A stretch of 64,000 bases of DNA from Paenibacillus sp. JDR-2. Lineage in GTDB: Bacteria > Bacillota > Bacilli > Paenibacillales > Paenibacillaceae. A program made the position numbers and the translations under genes. How positions within the stretch are numbered: position 1 is the first letter of the stretch; each line of letters starts with the position of its first letter. Positions 1-8,320 of the stretch are shown in pieces. The DNA is taken from contig NC_012914.1 of NCBI RefSeq assembly GCF_000023585.1, positions 4,742,001 through 4,806,000 of the forward strand. The letters are read 5' to 3'. The notes beneath the pieces are model-generated. The model worked only from the letters and a program-made list of their open reading frames with translations, was not told where the DNA came from and searched no databases.

Positions 1-82
1 TCATGGCATCGGAGCCATAGCAGCCCAAGTCTCCATACCCCAAATCATCGCAATAAAATACAATTATATTAGGTCGTTTCAT
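1..82 (-). CDS. sulfatase, N-terminal fragment (cut by window edge)
   Basis: Only the first 27 codons are inside the window. They read MKRPNIIVFYCDDLGYGD and continue LGCYG, the N-terminal signature of type I sulfatases, in which the paired Asp residues (12-13 here) help bind the catalytic calcium. The ATG is preceded by GGAGG, which lies just beyond the stop of the ABC ATPase gene, so the gene probably belongs to the same transcript as the importer. The catalytic C/S-x-P-x-R site lies outside, so maturation type and substrate cannot be judged. The start lacks a signal peptide, which suggests intracellular desulfation of imported material. Confidence 0.85.
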   Translation of the reverse strand, partial: MKRPNIIVFYCDDLGYGDLGCYGSDAM

Positions 83-97
83 AGAATCTGCCTCCAT

Positions 98-1051
98 TTA
101 TGCATAAAGATGACATCGCACCTGATGTCCGTTTTCCAGTTGCGCGATAGCGGCCGGCTTGGTCCTGCAAATGTCAGTCGCGAACGGGCATCGGTTATGA
201 AAGCTGCAGCAGGCGCCGGAAACATCCTGCACCTGCGCTTCCATCGCTTCGAAGACTTCCGTCTGCTCTCTCCACGGATCGGGAGAAGAATACAGCAGCA
301 GCTTCGTATAGGGATGCTGCGGATTCTGGATAAGCTCCTCGGCTGGTCCGTACTCCATCACTTGCCCGGCATACATAACCGCAATCCGATCAGCCATATA
401 TCTGGCACTGCCCAGATTATGGGTGATCATCATCAAAGCCAGGTTCTCCTTCTCCTTCAAATCCAGCAGCAAATTCATAATGTCGATTCCGATGGAAACA
501 TCAAGCATCGATGTTGGTTCGTCAGCAATAATGACCTTCGGCGCTAGCCCGAGCACCTTGGCAATCACAACGCGCTGCTTCTGCCCACCCGATAACTGAT
601 AGGGGTATTTATCGATATAGTCTTCTTCCGGAGTAAGACCTACCTTTCTCAGCAGCTCCAGCACACGGCTCCGTAAATCTCCTTGCGTTAACCGATGCAC
701 CTGCAGCGGACGGCCTATAATATAACCGATTGTATGGTGAGGATTTAAGGCGGCGAAAGGGTCCTGGAAAATCATTTGCACAAAGGTAGGCAGCTTCTTG
801 CGCAGCTGCCTGTTTGTACGCAAGGATTCCCCGTTATACACGATATCGCCGGATGTTGCCGGGATGAGATTGGTAAGCATGCGGGCGACGGTGCTCTTGC
901 CGCTGCCGGATTCCCCAACAATCGCTAGTACTTCCCCGGCTTCTAATGTAAAACTGACGTCCTGAACCGCACGAACCTGTTTCTTGCGGAACATCGAGCG
1001 GGAGCTGAATACCTTCTCCAGCTCATTCACATGCAGCAGAGGCTTGCTCAC
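98..1051 (-). CDS. oppF: ABC transporter ATP-binding protein, OppF/DppF type
   Basis: Second ATPase of a peptide/nickel/oligosaccharide-type importer, energising uptake at the inner face of the membrane. Walker A (GESGSGKST), the ABC signature (LSGGQKQRVV) and Walker B (VIIADEPTSMLD) are all intact, and the C-terminal Cys-rich oligopeptide/dipeptide tail (CCSFHNRCPFATDIC) is present. I chose the GTG that gives VSKPLLHVNELEKVF because it follows a GAGGAGGGG ribosome site; an upstream ATG in frame lacks one. The gene overlaps the end of the oppD-like gene by 29 bases, as expected for translational coupling. Confidence 0.9.
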   Translation of the reverse strand: MSKPLLHVNELEKVFSSRSMFRKKQVRAVQDVSFTLEAGEVLAIVGESGSGKSTVARMLTNLIPATSGDIVYNGESLRTNRQLRKKLPTFVQMIFQDPFAALNPHHTIGYIIGRPLQVHRLTQGDLRSRVLELLRKVGLTPEEDYIDKYPYQLSGGQKQRVVIAKVLGLAPKVIIADEPTSMLDVSIGIDIMNLLLDLKEKENLALMMITHNLGSARYMADRIAVMYAGQVMEYGPAEELIQNPQHPYTKLLLYSSPDPWREQTEVFEAMEAQVQDVSGACCSFHNRCPFATDICRTKPAAIAQLENGHQVRCHLYA

Positions 1052-2018
1052 GTGATAACCCCTCCTCGGAATAAAGATGGCAGGCAATCTGTCCCTTCTC
1101 ATCCTGCATTAACATCGGCTGCTGAGTGTCGCACAACGCGAGCGCCTGCGTGCAGCGGGAACAAAAACGGCAGCCCGCAGGCGGCCGGATCATGTCCGGC
1201 GGATTGCCGGGAATGCCGGAGAGCCTTTGCTTGGGACCTGACAACGACGGGAAGGAACTAAGCAAGCCCTGCGTATAAGGATGGCGAGGCTTCCGCAATA
1301 TTTGTTCTCTTGAAGTCACCTCAACCAGCTTGCCTGCGTACATAATGCCGATTCTATCGCACATTTCCAGCATGAGTGGGAGATCATGCGTAATAAAAAG
1401 AATGGAGAAGCCAAACTTTTTTTGAAGCTCCATAATTTTACGGATTATGCCGTTTTGAACAACAACGTCAAGCGCGGTTGTTGGTTCGTCCATAATAACG
1501 AGGCTTGGCTTCAGGGCTAGCGCCATGGCAATGACGACCCGCTGCCGCATCCCGCCCGACAACTCATGCGGATAGCTGTCCAGCCGGTCAACCGGCAGAT
1601 CCACGAGCCGCATTAATTGTTCCGCTCTTTGGCGGGCTTCCTTGCCGGCATGAGGATCATGCGCCAAAATCGCATCCGTCAACTGATCGCATATTTTTAG
1701 AACGGGATTCAAATTATTCATCGCGCTTTGAAGAACAATAGATATCTTGGACCACCGCAGCCGGTCGAATTCCTCGTTACTCATCGTCGTTAATTCCGTT
1801 CCGTCCAGCAACACGCTTCCCCCCGTAATTTGAGCCGGGTAGCGAAGCAGCCTGCTTACGCCGAAAGCCGTTGTTGATTTGCCGCAGCCGGATTCGCCGG
1901 CAAGACCAAAGATCTCCCCTTTTCCAATCGAGAAGCTGACATCGTCCACTGCTCTTACAACCCCGCGCGCTGATGCGTACTCGATGCTTAGATTACGGAC
2001 CTGGAGTAAATCAGCCAA
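1023..2018 (-). CDS. oppD: ABC transporter ATP-binding protein, OppD/DppD type
   Basis: First ATPase of the importer. Walker A (GESGCGKSTT), signature LSGGMRQRVV and Walker B LVIMDEPTTALD are intact, followed by the Cys-rich C-terminal region (CRFCSRCTQALALC) typical of OppD/DppD. The start is taken as TTG (protein begins LADLLQVRNLSIEY) because it sits behind a GGAGG site; the longer ATG version would begin inside the dppC-like gene and carry an unrelated 43-residue Arg-rich leader. It is about 330 residues, normal for the family, and lies 14 bases after the permease gene. Confidence 0.9.
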   Translation of the reverse strand: MADLLQVRNLSIEYASARGVVRAVDDVSFSIGKGEIFGLAGESGCGKSTTAFGVSRLLRYPAQITGGSVLLDGTELTTMSNEEFDRLRWSKISIVLQSAMNNLNPVLKICDQLTDAILAHDPHAGKEARQRAEQLMRLVDLPVDRLDSYPHELSGGMRQRVVIAMALALKPSLVIMDEPTTALDVVVQNGIIRKIMELQKKFGFSILFITHDLPLMLEMCDRIGIMYAGKLVEVTSREQILRKPRHPYTQGLLSSFPSLSGPKQRLSGIPGNPPDMIRPPAGCRFCSRCTQALALCDTQQPMLMQDEKGQIACHLYSEEGLSREQASAACE

Positions 2019-2032
2019 CCTAATTCCTCCTT

Positions 2033-2887
2033 CTACAAGGCTGCGTTTCCGCGATTCGCCCGATATTTTTCCAAGATGCCGTTGCCGATTAAGATAAATC
2101 CGAAGCAGAAGAAAGCGATCGCGAGTCCGGGAGGAAGAATCCACCACCAGGCATGGAATAATACGGCATTATTCGCGTTAGCAAGCGCCAATATCGTACC
2201 CCAGCTCACATTGGTCGGGTCGCCTAGTCCGAGAAAGCTTAGTCCCGCTTCCGCCAATACGGCTTGCGTCGTAACAAGCACCAGATTGGCCAGTATGACG
2301 GGGGTAATATTAGGCAGAATTTCGCGGAACATAATTTCCGAATCCTTCATCCCAACCATCCGGGCAGCTTCTACGTATCCGCTCTGCCTTTCGCTCATCG
2401 TTTGGCTTCGGATGCTTCGCCCCATATAGAGCCAGCTTAACGAACCTATAATCACGATTGTGCTCATTGTCCCCATAGACGGCAGGAAAGAAGCGAGAAT
2501 AATCATAAGCGCGAGCGTAGGGATAATCAGAAACAGATCCACGATCCGCATCAGCGATTCTTCGATCCAGCCGCCTTTAAATCCGGCAACGATACCAACC
2601 GTTACGCCGATTACCGTGGTGATTAAGCCGGCAAGTATTCCGACCCAGAATGAAGTCCGCGTTCCGTAAATCATTTGGCTCAAGACATCCTGTCCGTAGC
2701 TGTCCGTGCCAAGCCAATGGCTGAAAGACGGCGGAAGCCAGGAGTCAAAGCCGATAAAGTTCTTTTGATACGGAGCAATCCAGGTACCAAACAACGCGAC
2801 TCCTGTAAAAAACAATAGAATAATGAGTCCCGTTTTTCCTTTTATGCCGGGAAAAGCGAACCAGCTTGCCTTCATTATTTTTTTCAT
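2033..2887 (-). CDS. ABC transporter permease, DppC/OppC type
   Basis: Inner-membrane permease of the peptide-type importer. It has an N-terminal membrane helix (residues about 18-37), a periplasm-type loop with the DppC landmark LGTDSYGQDVLSQMIYGTRTS, then five further hydrophobic segments. The EAA-like coupling loop reads EAARMVGMKDSEIMFREILPN, and the end contains the usual LSFLGLGD..TNVSWG stretch. It is 284 residues, normal length. It lies between the partner permease and the two ATPase genes. The DppC family carries peptides, nickel or oligosaccharides; the adjacent sulfatase and glycanase favour an oligosaccharide here. Confidence 0.9.
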   Translation of the reverse strand: MKKIMKASWFAFPGIKGKTGLIILLFFTGVALFGTWIAPYQKNFIGFDSWLPPSFSHWLGTDSYGQDVLSQMIYGTRTSFWVGILAGLITTVIGVTVGIVAGFKGGWIEESLMRIVDLFLIIPTLALMIILASFLPSMGTMSTIVIIGSLSWLYMGRSIRSQTMSERQSGYVEAARMVGMKDSEIMFREILPNITPVILANLVLVTTQAVLAEAGLSFLGLGDPTNVSWGTILALANANNAVLFHAWWWILPPGLAIAFFCFGFILIGNGILEKYRANRGNAAL

Positions 2888-2913
2888 AGTTGGTTGTCAG
2901 CCTCCAATGCCAG

Positions 2914-3900
2914 TTAATTGAGCGCCACTCGGGGATCAATCAGCGGATAGACTAGATCGGCGATCAGATTGCAGACGATAACCGAAATGGCAATACACAA
3001 GAACGCTCCCTGGATCAACGGAAAATCATGATTCAGTATCGCATTGAAGGTAACCAGCCCCACGCCGGGATAAGAGAATACAATCTCCGTCGTGATCGCC
3101 CCGCCAATGACATGTCCGAGAGAAGTCATCAATCCGGTAAAGGAAGGAAGGAGCGCATTCCTTGCGCCGTACATATACTTCCTTCTGCTTGCGCGAAGCC
3201 CTTTGGCTTTGGCCAGAAGCATGTAATCCTCCGACAGCACGCGCATCAGATTGTTGCGCAAGACGAGGATATGTCCCGCCAGTGTTGCGATAATTAAGGT
3301 AAATACAGGCAAGAAGGCATGATAAATGACGGACTTTGCTTTTTCCAGCCAGGAGAAACTGTCGTAAGCCGGATCTACCGCCTGCCCTAGCGGGAACCAC
3401 CCCAAATAGAAAGAGAAGATCATAATAAAAATGATGGCGATCCAAAAGAAAGGAACCGAATTGAGGAAAAAAGAAGAAAACAACGTAGTGTTATCGAATA
3501 GCGAACCGGGTTTCCATGCGCCCCGAATACCAATCAGCCATCCGATTAAATAGCTGAGCAGCGTTGCTATAAGTACCGTTCCGAGTGTCCAAGGCAATGC
3601 CTTCAGCATGACATCCGCTACGGGCGACGGAAAGTTGGCGTACGATACGCCAAGATTTCCGTGCAGCAGCTGCTTCATGTACTTTACGTATTGGTACCAG
3701 AGGCTGGGGTTATCCAGCCCGAATTGTACTTTAAGCGCGTTGGCTACTTCCTGGGATCCCAGAGCCTTCTCCGACGCAAGAGCGCTCGCCGGATCGCCTT
3801 TCATTAGCCTGGGGAGCAAGAAATTCAAGGTTGCCGCCACGTATAACGTGAGGAGGGCAATTCCGATTCTTTTGATAAGGTAGACCGAGTTGTATCGCAT
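2914..3900 (-). CDS. ABC transporter permease, DppB/OppB type
   Basis: Partner permease of the importer, 328 residues. The N-terminal helix MRYNSVYLIKRIGIALLTLY is followed by the family landmark FLLPRLMKGDPA, several membrane spans and the coupling loop LLAKAKGLRASRRKYMYGARNALLP. The C-terminal TTEIVFSYPGVG..TFNAI and the ending DLVYPLIDPRV are typical of DppB. The ATG has a GGAGAGGAG site. It follows the binding-protein gene by 21 bases and precedes the DppC-type gene by 26 bases, so all are probably on one transcript. Confidence 0.9.
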   Translation of the reverse strand: MRYNSVYLIKRIGIALLTLYVAATLNFLLPRLMKGDPASALASEKALGSQEVANALKVQFGLDNPSLWYQYVKYMKQLLHGNLGVSYANFPSPVADVMLKALPWTLGTVLIATLLSYLIGWLIGIRGAWKPGSLFDNTTLFSSFFLNSVPFFWIAIIFIMIFSFYLGWFPLGQAVDPAYDSFSWLEKAKSVIYHAFLPVFTLIIATLAGHILVLRNNLMRVLSEDYMLLAKAKGLRASRRKYMYGARNALLPSFTGLMTSLGHVIGGAITTEIVFSYPGVGLVTFNAILNHDFPLIQGAFLCIAISVIVCNLIADLVYPLIDPRVALN

Positions 3901-3921
3901 TGAACATGTCTCCTCTCCGGA

Positions 3922-5607
3922 TTACTTCTTCTTGATTTGCATCAGCGAGAGAGCGGATGTAACCGGCAAATCTTCATTGTAATCCGTGAATTGATCGATA
4001 CGGTACGGAATATGTCCGCCAACGTTATACATAACGGCTACCGGTGCTTGTTCGGAAATCCGGCTTTGAATCTTCCCGTAGAGCTCTTTTCGTTTGCCGG
4101 CATCGGCGGAAGAAGCTTCATCCAGCCATTGATCGACCTCCGAATCCCGGAAGCGCATATAGTTGAGACCCGGCGTATTCTCGCCCGTTGGCGCCGTCAT
4201 TTTGCTATGGAAAATCTCCAGCTGAGCTTGAGGATCCGGCGGTGTTTGAATCCCGTTCTGCAGCAGTTCATAGTCCCCCGACATCAACAGCTTCGTCAGC
4301 TCCGGCCATGTCACCAGCTTAACGGTTGTTTCCACGCCGATGCTCTTCAGCCACTCCGTAATCATGGCTCCTTCTTTATTTTGCGCCGGAGCGTTGGCAG
4401 CCATATGGTAGGTGAACGAAAGCGGCTTGCCGTCCTTCTGGTAGATGCCTTTGGAATTTTTCTTATAGCCCGCGGATTCCAGCAGCTTAGTTGCCTCATT
4501 GACGTTGTAAGCATAAGTCGGGTTATCAATCAGCCCGGAATCGGCCATGTCGCTGAACACGGAGGACAAGAAACCAGGATTCGCGGGAAATACGCCGTTG
4601 GATTCGCCTTTTTCGATCAGAGACTTGCGATCGATTGCGATTTGGATCGCCCGCCGTACTGCCGTGTCGTTAAGCCCTGGCTTTTCGTTATTCATAATGA
4701 CGGAGAACGTATTTAACCCGGGATACACTTGCAATTTATTCACCGGGTTTTCAAGCAATTTCGGCACGCTTGGCATGGCGACGGTTCCGGTCGAGCCTTG
4801 CACGTCGCCTTTTTCCAACGCAAGCGTTAGCGTAGAAGAGTTATTAAACCGGTCCACGTATAATTGATCGATGTTAGGAGAACCAAGGAAATACTCCGCG
4901 TTCTTGTCCAGAACTATAGCGCTTTCATTTATGCTTTTAAATTGGAACGGTCCCGTGCCAATCGGCTGTTTGTTCAGGAATTGAGACGGATCTTCTTTTT
5001 CGTATTGATGCTTCGGCACGATATAGACGGTTGATAAATAGAAAGGCAAGGATGGGAAGGTATTGCTTAATTTGAACACAACCGTATCGCTGCCTTGCGC
5101 GGTCACTTCCTGCAGTCTGCCGTCCCCCCATAATTGATAACGGTCCAACACTTTGTAGTCTTTTAAAGTATTAAAGGAATAGAGCACATCGTCGATGGAA
5201 AAAGCAGTTCCATCCTGCCATTTGGCCTTCATATTCAGCTTGACGGTATACGTTTTGTTATCCGCGGACCAAGTTCCTTCACCTTCGGCCAATCGCGGAA
5301 CCAGCTCGCCTTTTACAGGATTGAAATAGTATAGAGGATCAAATACATAATCGAAGAATGGCGTCCAGTTGCCTGTGGCAAGAAACGGGTTAAAGTTGGT
5401 CACCTGCTCCGGATTTACCGTTTCCCCGAGATGGTATACGACAGACTCTCCTTTAGTAGCAGGTTTCGTGGAACTTGCCGTATCCGCCTGTCCTTCCGTA
5501 CCAGTCTGTGATTGAGACGCAGAGTTGCTGCAACCGCTGAGTACGCTTACGAGTACAACCAACGCGCTGAATAAGATCACGGACGTTTTTCTAGTACCCC
5601 ACTTCAT
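3922..5607 (-). CDS. ABC transporter substrate-binding lipoprotein, SBP family 5
   Basis: Extracellular receptor of the importer. It begins with a lipoprotein signal peptide (MKWGTRKTSVILFSALVVLV then SVLSGC; lipobox LSGC) and a Ser/Thr-rich linker. The body has SBP_bac_5 hallmarks: NPFLATGNWT, LAEGEGTWSADNKTYTVKL and KWQDGTAFSIDDVLYSF near the N-terminal third. The ATG at the upper end follows GAGGAGGAAG; a longer in-frame reading adds 32 residues that do not look like a signal peptide. Family members bind peptides, nickel or oligosaccharides. The placement after a YesN-type regulator and near GH30 and sulfatase genes suggests a glycan oligomer, which is an inference. Confidence 0.88.
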   Translation of the reverse strand: MKWGTRKTSVILFSALVVLVSVLSGCSNSASQSQTGTEGQADTASSTKPATKGESVVYHLGETVNPEQVTNFNPFLATGNWTPFFDYVFDPLYYFNPVKGELVPRLAEGEGTWSADNKTYTVKLNMKAKWQDGTAFSIDDVLYSFNTLKDYKVLDRYQLWGDGRLQEVTAQGSDTVVFKLSNTFPSLPFYLSTVYIVPKHQYEKEDPSQFLNKQPIGTGPFQFKSINESAIVLDKNAEYFLGSPNIDQLYVDRFNNSSTLTLALEKGDVQGSTGTVAMPSVPKLLENPVNKLQVYPGLNTFSVIMNNEKPGLNDTAVRRAIQIAIDRKSLIEKGESNGVFPANPGFLSSVFSDMADSGLIDNPTYAYNVNEATKLLESAGYKKNSKGIYQKDGKPLSFTYHMAANAPAQNKEGAMITEWLKSIGVETTVKLVTWPELTKLLMSGDYELLQNGIQTPPDPQAQLEIFHSKMTAPTGENTPGLNYMRFRDSEVDQWLDEASSADAGKRKELYGKIQSRISEQAPVAVMYNVGGHIPYRIDQFTDYNEDLPVTSALSLMQIKKK

Positions 5608-5633
5608 TTGTATCTTCCTCCTCAAGAAAAGAT

Positions 5634-5664
5634 GGTGTCGTAGACTTGTGAAATCTACAACACC
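5634..5664 (-). promoter_or_regulatory. stem-loop in the leader before the binding-protein gene
   Basis: Inverted repeat GGTGTCGTAGA / TCTACAACACC with one mismatch and a 9-nt loop, 27 bases upstream of the binding-protein ATG. On the minus strand it is followed by ATCTTTTCTT, so it could partly terminate read-through from the regulator gene, or stabilise the 5' end of the strongly translated binding-protein mRNA. No protein gene fits in the 180-base gap around it. Confidence 0.5.
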
Positions 5665-5787
5665 GATCATAAAGACAAGAAGCATTTTCCGTATATAGAC
5701 CATTTCCGAACTATGTAACCGGGGACTCCGAGTGCCTCCGCTAAAGGGTATGGACCTTTTCTGATATCGTTCACATGCCGCGTAGAA

Positions 5788-8154
5788 TCAGTATATTTCA
5801 TCTTGATTGAGCTTTTTTGGAGCGTGGATATCCCTGTATTCACCAGGGGTCATGCCTTCGTATTTTTTGAAAATGCGGTTAAAGCTTCGCTGATTGGCAT
5901 ACCCGACCGATGCGCCGATATCCTTGACGGTGAGCTCGCTTGTCTTCAGAAGCTCCTTGGTTTTCTCCAATCGCAGCGAAATGACGTAATCCATAAACGT
6001 CACGCTGATCTCCTGCTTGAACAAACGGCTGGCATAAGAGGGATCCAGCTGCAATTGGTCGGCTATGCCGCCGAGCGAAATTTCCTTATCGAAGTTATTT
6101 TGTATGTACGCCAAAATTTGCTTGGCTACAGACTCCGGCCCGCTCCTCTTCTCCGCGCAAAAGCGACGGTTGGTCTCTCGGATATAATCCTGTACAGCCA
6201 ATGCAACATCGTCTACGGTCTCCATGCGAAGCAGCGTTTCCTGCAGCATGGCCAGCTCGTTGTCGTTATGCAAGGGTAGGCCAAGATCAACGGAACGGTG
6301 ATATACTTCAATCATTAACTGAAAATAAGCATGCTGGATAAGCGGAAACGGCAATCCCTCCGCGCCTTCAGCCACCTCTTCCAGCTTTCGAAGCTCCTCT
6401 TCAAATTTCTCGGAGGGCTCTTCGCGGATTAACAAAAGAATTTCGCGCTTTAATTCCGCGAGTTTGCGGATTAGCAGCTGGTCGCCGGGCTTCTTTTCCG
6501 ATGCGAGCCAGCTTGGCGCAATGCTTCCATATCCTTTGAACGCCCGGCTTTCCAGCCCTTCGAACGCTTCGCGATAGGATTCGCTTATATCGCCTGCATC
6601 CGGTTTGAGCTGGCCTATTCCAATACTTACGGTCAAGTTCAAATATTCATTGACTGCTGCCTGAATTCGCCCGGCCAATTCAGGCGTCTCCCGGAAGAAA
6701 TCTTCCTGAACCATACTTCTCTCCGGGTTGCAAATCAGAATAATATCTCTGCTCTCGGTGTGCAAAGGGTAACTGAGGCACAGCTGCCCGGTTAGCTCGC
6801 CGGCAAGCTTTGCGATAAAATAACGAATCAGGCTTTGGTCAAAACTCCCGTATGCATTTATATAACCATGATAATTATCGATGCGGATAACCATGACAAA
6901 GAAACCTTCGCGCGAGACTGGCAGCTGATAATACTCAAACTTCGCAAACCGCTCCTCATGGAGGTTTGTCCGTTCATGAATTAATTGTTGAAGAAAGCTC
7001 TGCTGCAATACCGGCCAGTTTTCCTTCAGCTGGCTCTCCATTTCGGCCCCCTGTTCCTTCATGGTTATAAAGGCGGAGAACAGCATCGCCATCTCGCTTT
7101 GCTCATGAAGAGGAACGGCAGACCTCCAGTCCTTCTTGTTATTTACCATTTGCACTAAGGAGTGAATAGGACTATAGATTCTGAGGGTTAAATAAAATGC
7201 CGCAAGCACGGCGGCCAAGATACTGAATGCCATCAGAATCAGCATAAAATTCTGAATTTCTTTACTGCTTTTGTATAAAGAGCTTGTTGGTATAAGGTCG
7301 ACATATTTCCAACCCGTATAGGGAGACGACACGGCCGTAAACGAAAACTCGCTGCCGCGGAAATGGGTTGTAAATGCCGATATATCGCTGCCCAGCTTGT
7401 TTTGAATAATCGCAAACTCATCGCTTGGTACCTGTCCCCCCGTATTGCTGTTGAAAGCAAGCGTAGAATCCGGACTGACCATCCAAATTTCCTCCCCTTG
7501 CCGCATCAGCCGAAACGACGGAATTTGAAACAGCGCTTGTTGGTTCATATTGACCACAATGGCACCGCGTACGGGAGAGCTGGCCCAAGGCGTGGTACGG
7601 ATTAAGGTTACCTGCGTCTCCGATAAGTTCTTATTCTCATCCGGATAATTCCGGACAAACCATTTCCCTTCCGTCCGGCTCATTCCGCGATAAAAGGGGA
7701 GCCAATTCAAATCTTCCGTTTCTCCCGATTTTACCGGACCGATTAAGGCAGACTGTACTTTATCGCTAGCCGCATAATACACATAAATCGATTCAATATA
7801 GGGTGAAGTGATGTAAGAATCGAGAAGGTAGCTTTTGATCTCGTCCACATCAGCTTCGGAAGGACCGTCTTCTCCCGCTTCCATCGCTTCCGAAAAAGCG
7901 CGGTTCTGCGCGAGCCTGATTGTAATTTGATCGACATCATTGAGGATCGTATCCATTAGCCTTCGCGTCTGCTCCAGCATCTGAAAGCTGGACTGCTTAA
8001 CCTCGTTCTTAACTACGTCCTGGCTGTGGCGGTTTGCGAAAAATCCTACGACAACTACCGTAAACACGACGAGCAAGACGAGCAGGAACAATATCCGAAA
8101 AAACAAGCTTCGAAATTTGAAGCTCGAAAACGCAACCTTAATAAGACTAATCAT
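5788..8154 (-). CDS. membrane-anchored AraC-family sensor-regulator (YesN-like)
   Basis: 788-residue regulator with an N-terminal transmembrane helix (about residues 17-43), an extracellular sensory region of about 250 residues, and a second helix (IQNFMLILMAFSILAAVLAA and beyond, about 305-325). A cytoplasmic linker follows. The C-terminal 100 residues form a double helix-turn-helix of the AraC type: KQILAYIQNNFDKEISLGGI, then DPSYASRLFKQEI, ending in the second HTH signature VKDIGASVGYANQRSFNRIFKKYEGMTPGEYR. Such proteins sense extracellular sugars and switch on adjacent transport or enzyme genes. It lies directly upstream of the binding-protein gene and downstream of the GH30 gene on the same strand. 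The ATG follows GGAGGGGGAGGA. Confidence 0.9.
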   Translation of the reverse strand: MISLIKVAFSSFKFRSLFFRILFLLVLLVVFTVVVVGFFANRHSQDVVKNEVKQSSFQMLEQTRRLMDTILNDVDQITIRLAQNRAFSEAMEAGEDGPSEADVDEIKSYLLDSYITSPYIESIYVYYAASDKVQSALIGPVKSGETEDLNWLPFYRGMSRTEGKWFVRNYPDENKNLSETQVTLIRTTPWASSPVRGAIVVNMNQQALFQIPSFRLMRQGEEIWMVSPDSTLAFNSNTGGQVPSDEFAIIQNKLGSDISAFTTHFRGSEFSFTAVSSPYTGWKYVDLIPTSSLYKSSKEIQNFMLILMAFSILAAVLAAFYLTLRIYSPIHSLVQMVNNKKDWRSAVPLHEQSEMAMLFSAFITMKEQGAEMESQLKENWPVLQQSFLQQLIHERTNLHEERFAKFEYYQLPVSREGFFVMVIRIDNYHGYINAYGSFDQSLIRYFIAKLAGELTGQLCLSYPLHTESRDIILICNPERSMVQEDFFRETPELAGRIQAAVNEYLNLTVSIGIGQLKPDAGDISESYREAFEGLESRAFKGYGSIAPSWLASEKKPGDQLLIRKLAELKREILLLIREEPSEKFEEELRKLEEVAEGAEGLPFPLIQHAYFQLMIEVYHRSVDLGLPLHNDNELAMLQETLLRMETVDDVALAVQDYIRETNRRFCAEKRSGPESVAKQILAYIQNNFDKEISLGGIADQLQLDPSYASRLFKQEISVTFMDYVISLRLEKTKELLKTSELTVKDIGASVGYANQRSFNRIFKKYEGMTPGEYRDIHAPKKLNQDEIY

Positions 8155-8278
8155 TCCTCCCCCTCCTATATACGCCTATCAAGTTTCGCATCGTCCTCCA
8201 CCACTGTTTCCATTCCGTGACCTCAATCCCCTTTCCGCAGCATACGATTTTTCAAAAATTTGTGTAGCACGCAACAAA

Positions 8279-8302
8279 ACCGGTACCCCGTAGGATACCG
8301 GC
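8279..8302 (-). terminator. Rho-independent terminator after the GH30 gene
   Basis: Stem CCGGTATCC / GGGTACCGG with a short TACG loop, followed on the minus strand by TTTTGTTG. It lies about 20 bases past the GH30 stop codon. Confidence 0.75.
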
Positions 8303-8320
8303 CTTATTGTGGTTAACCTG

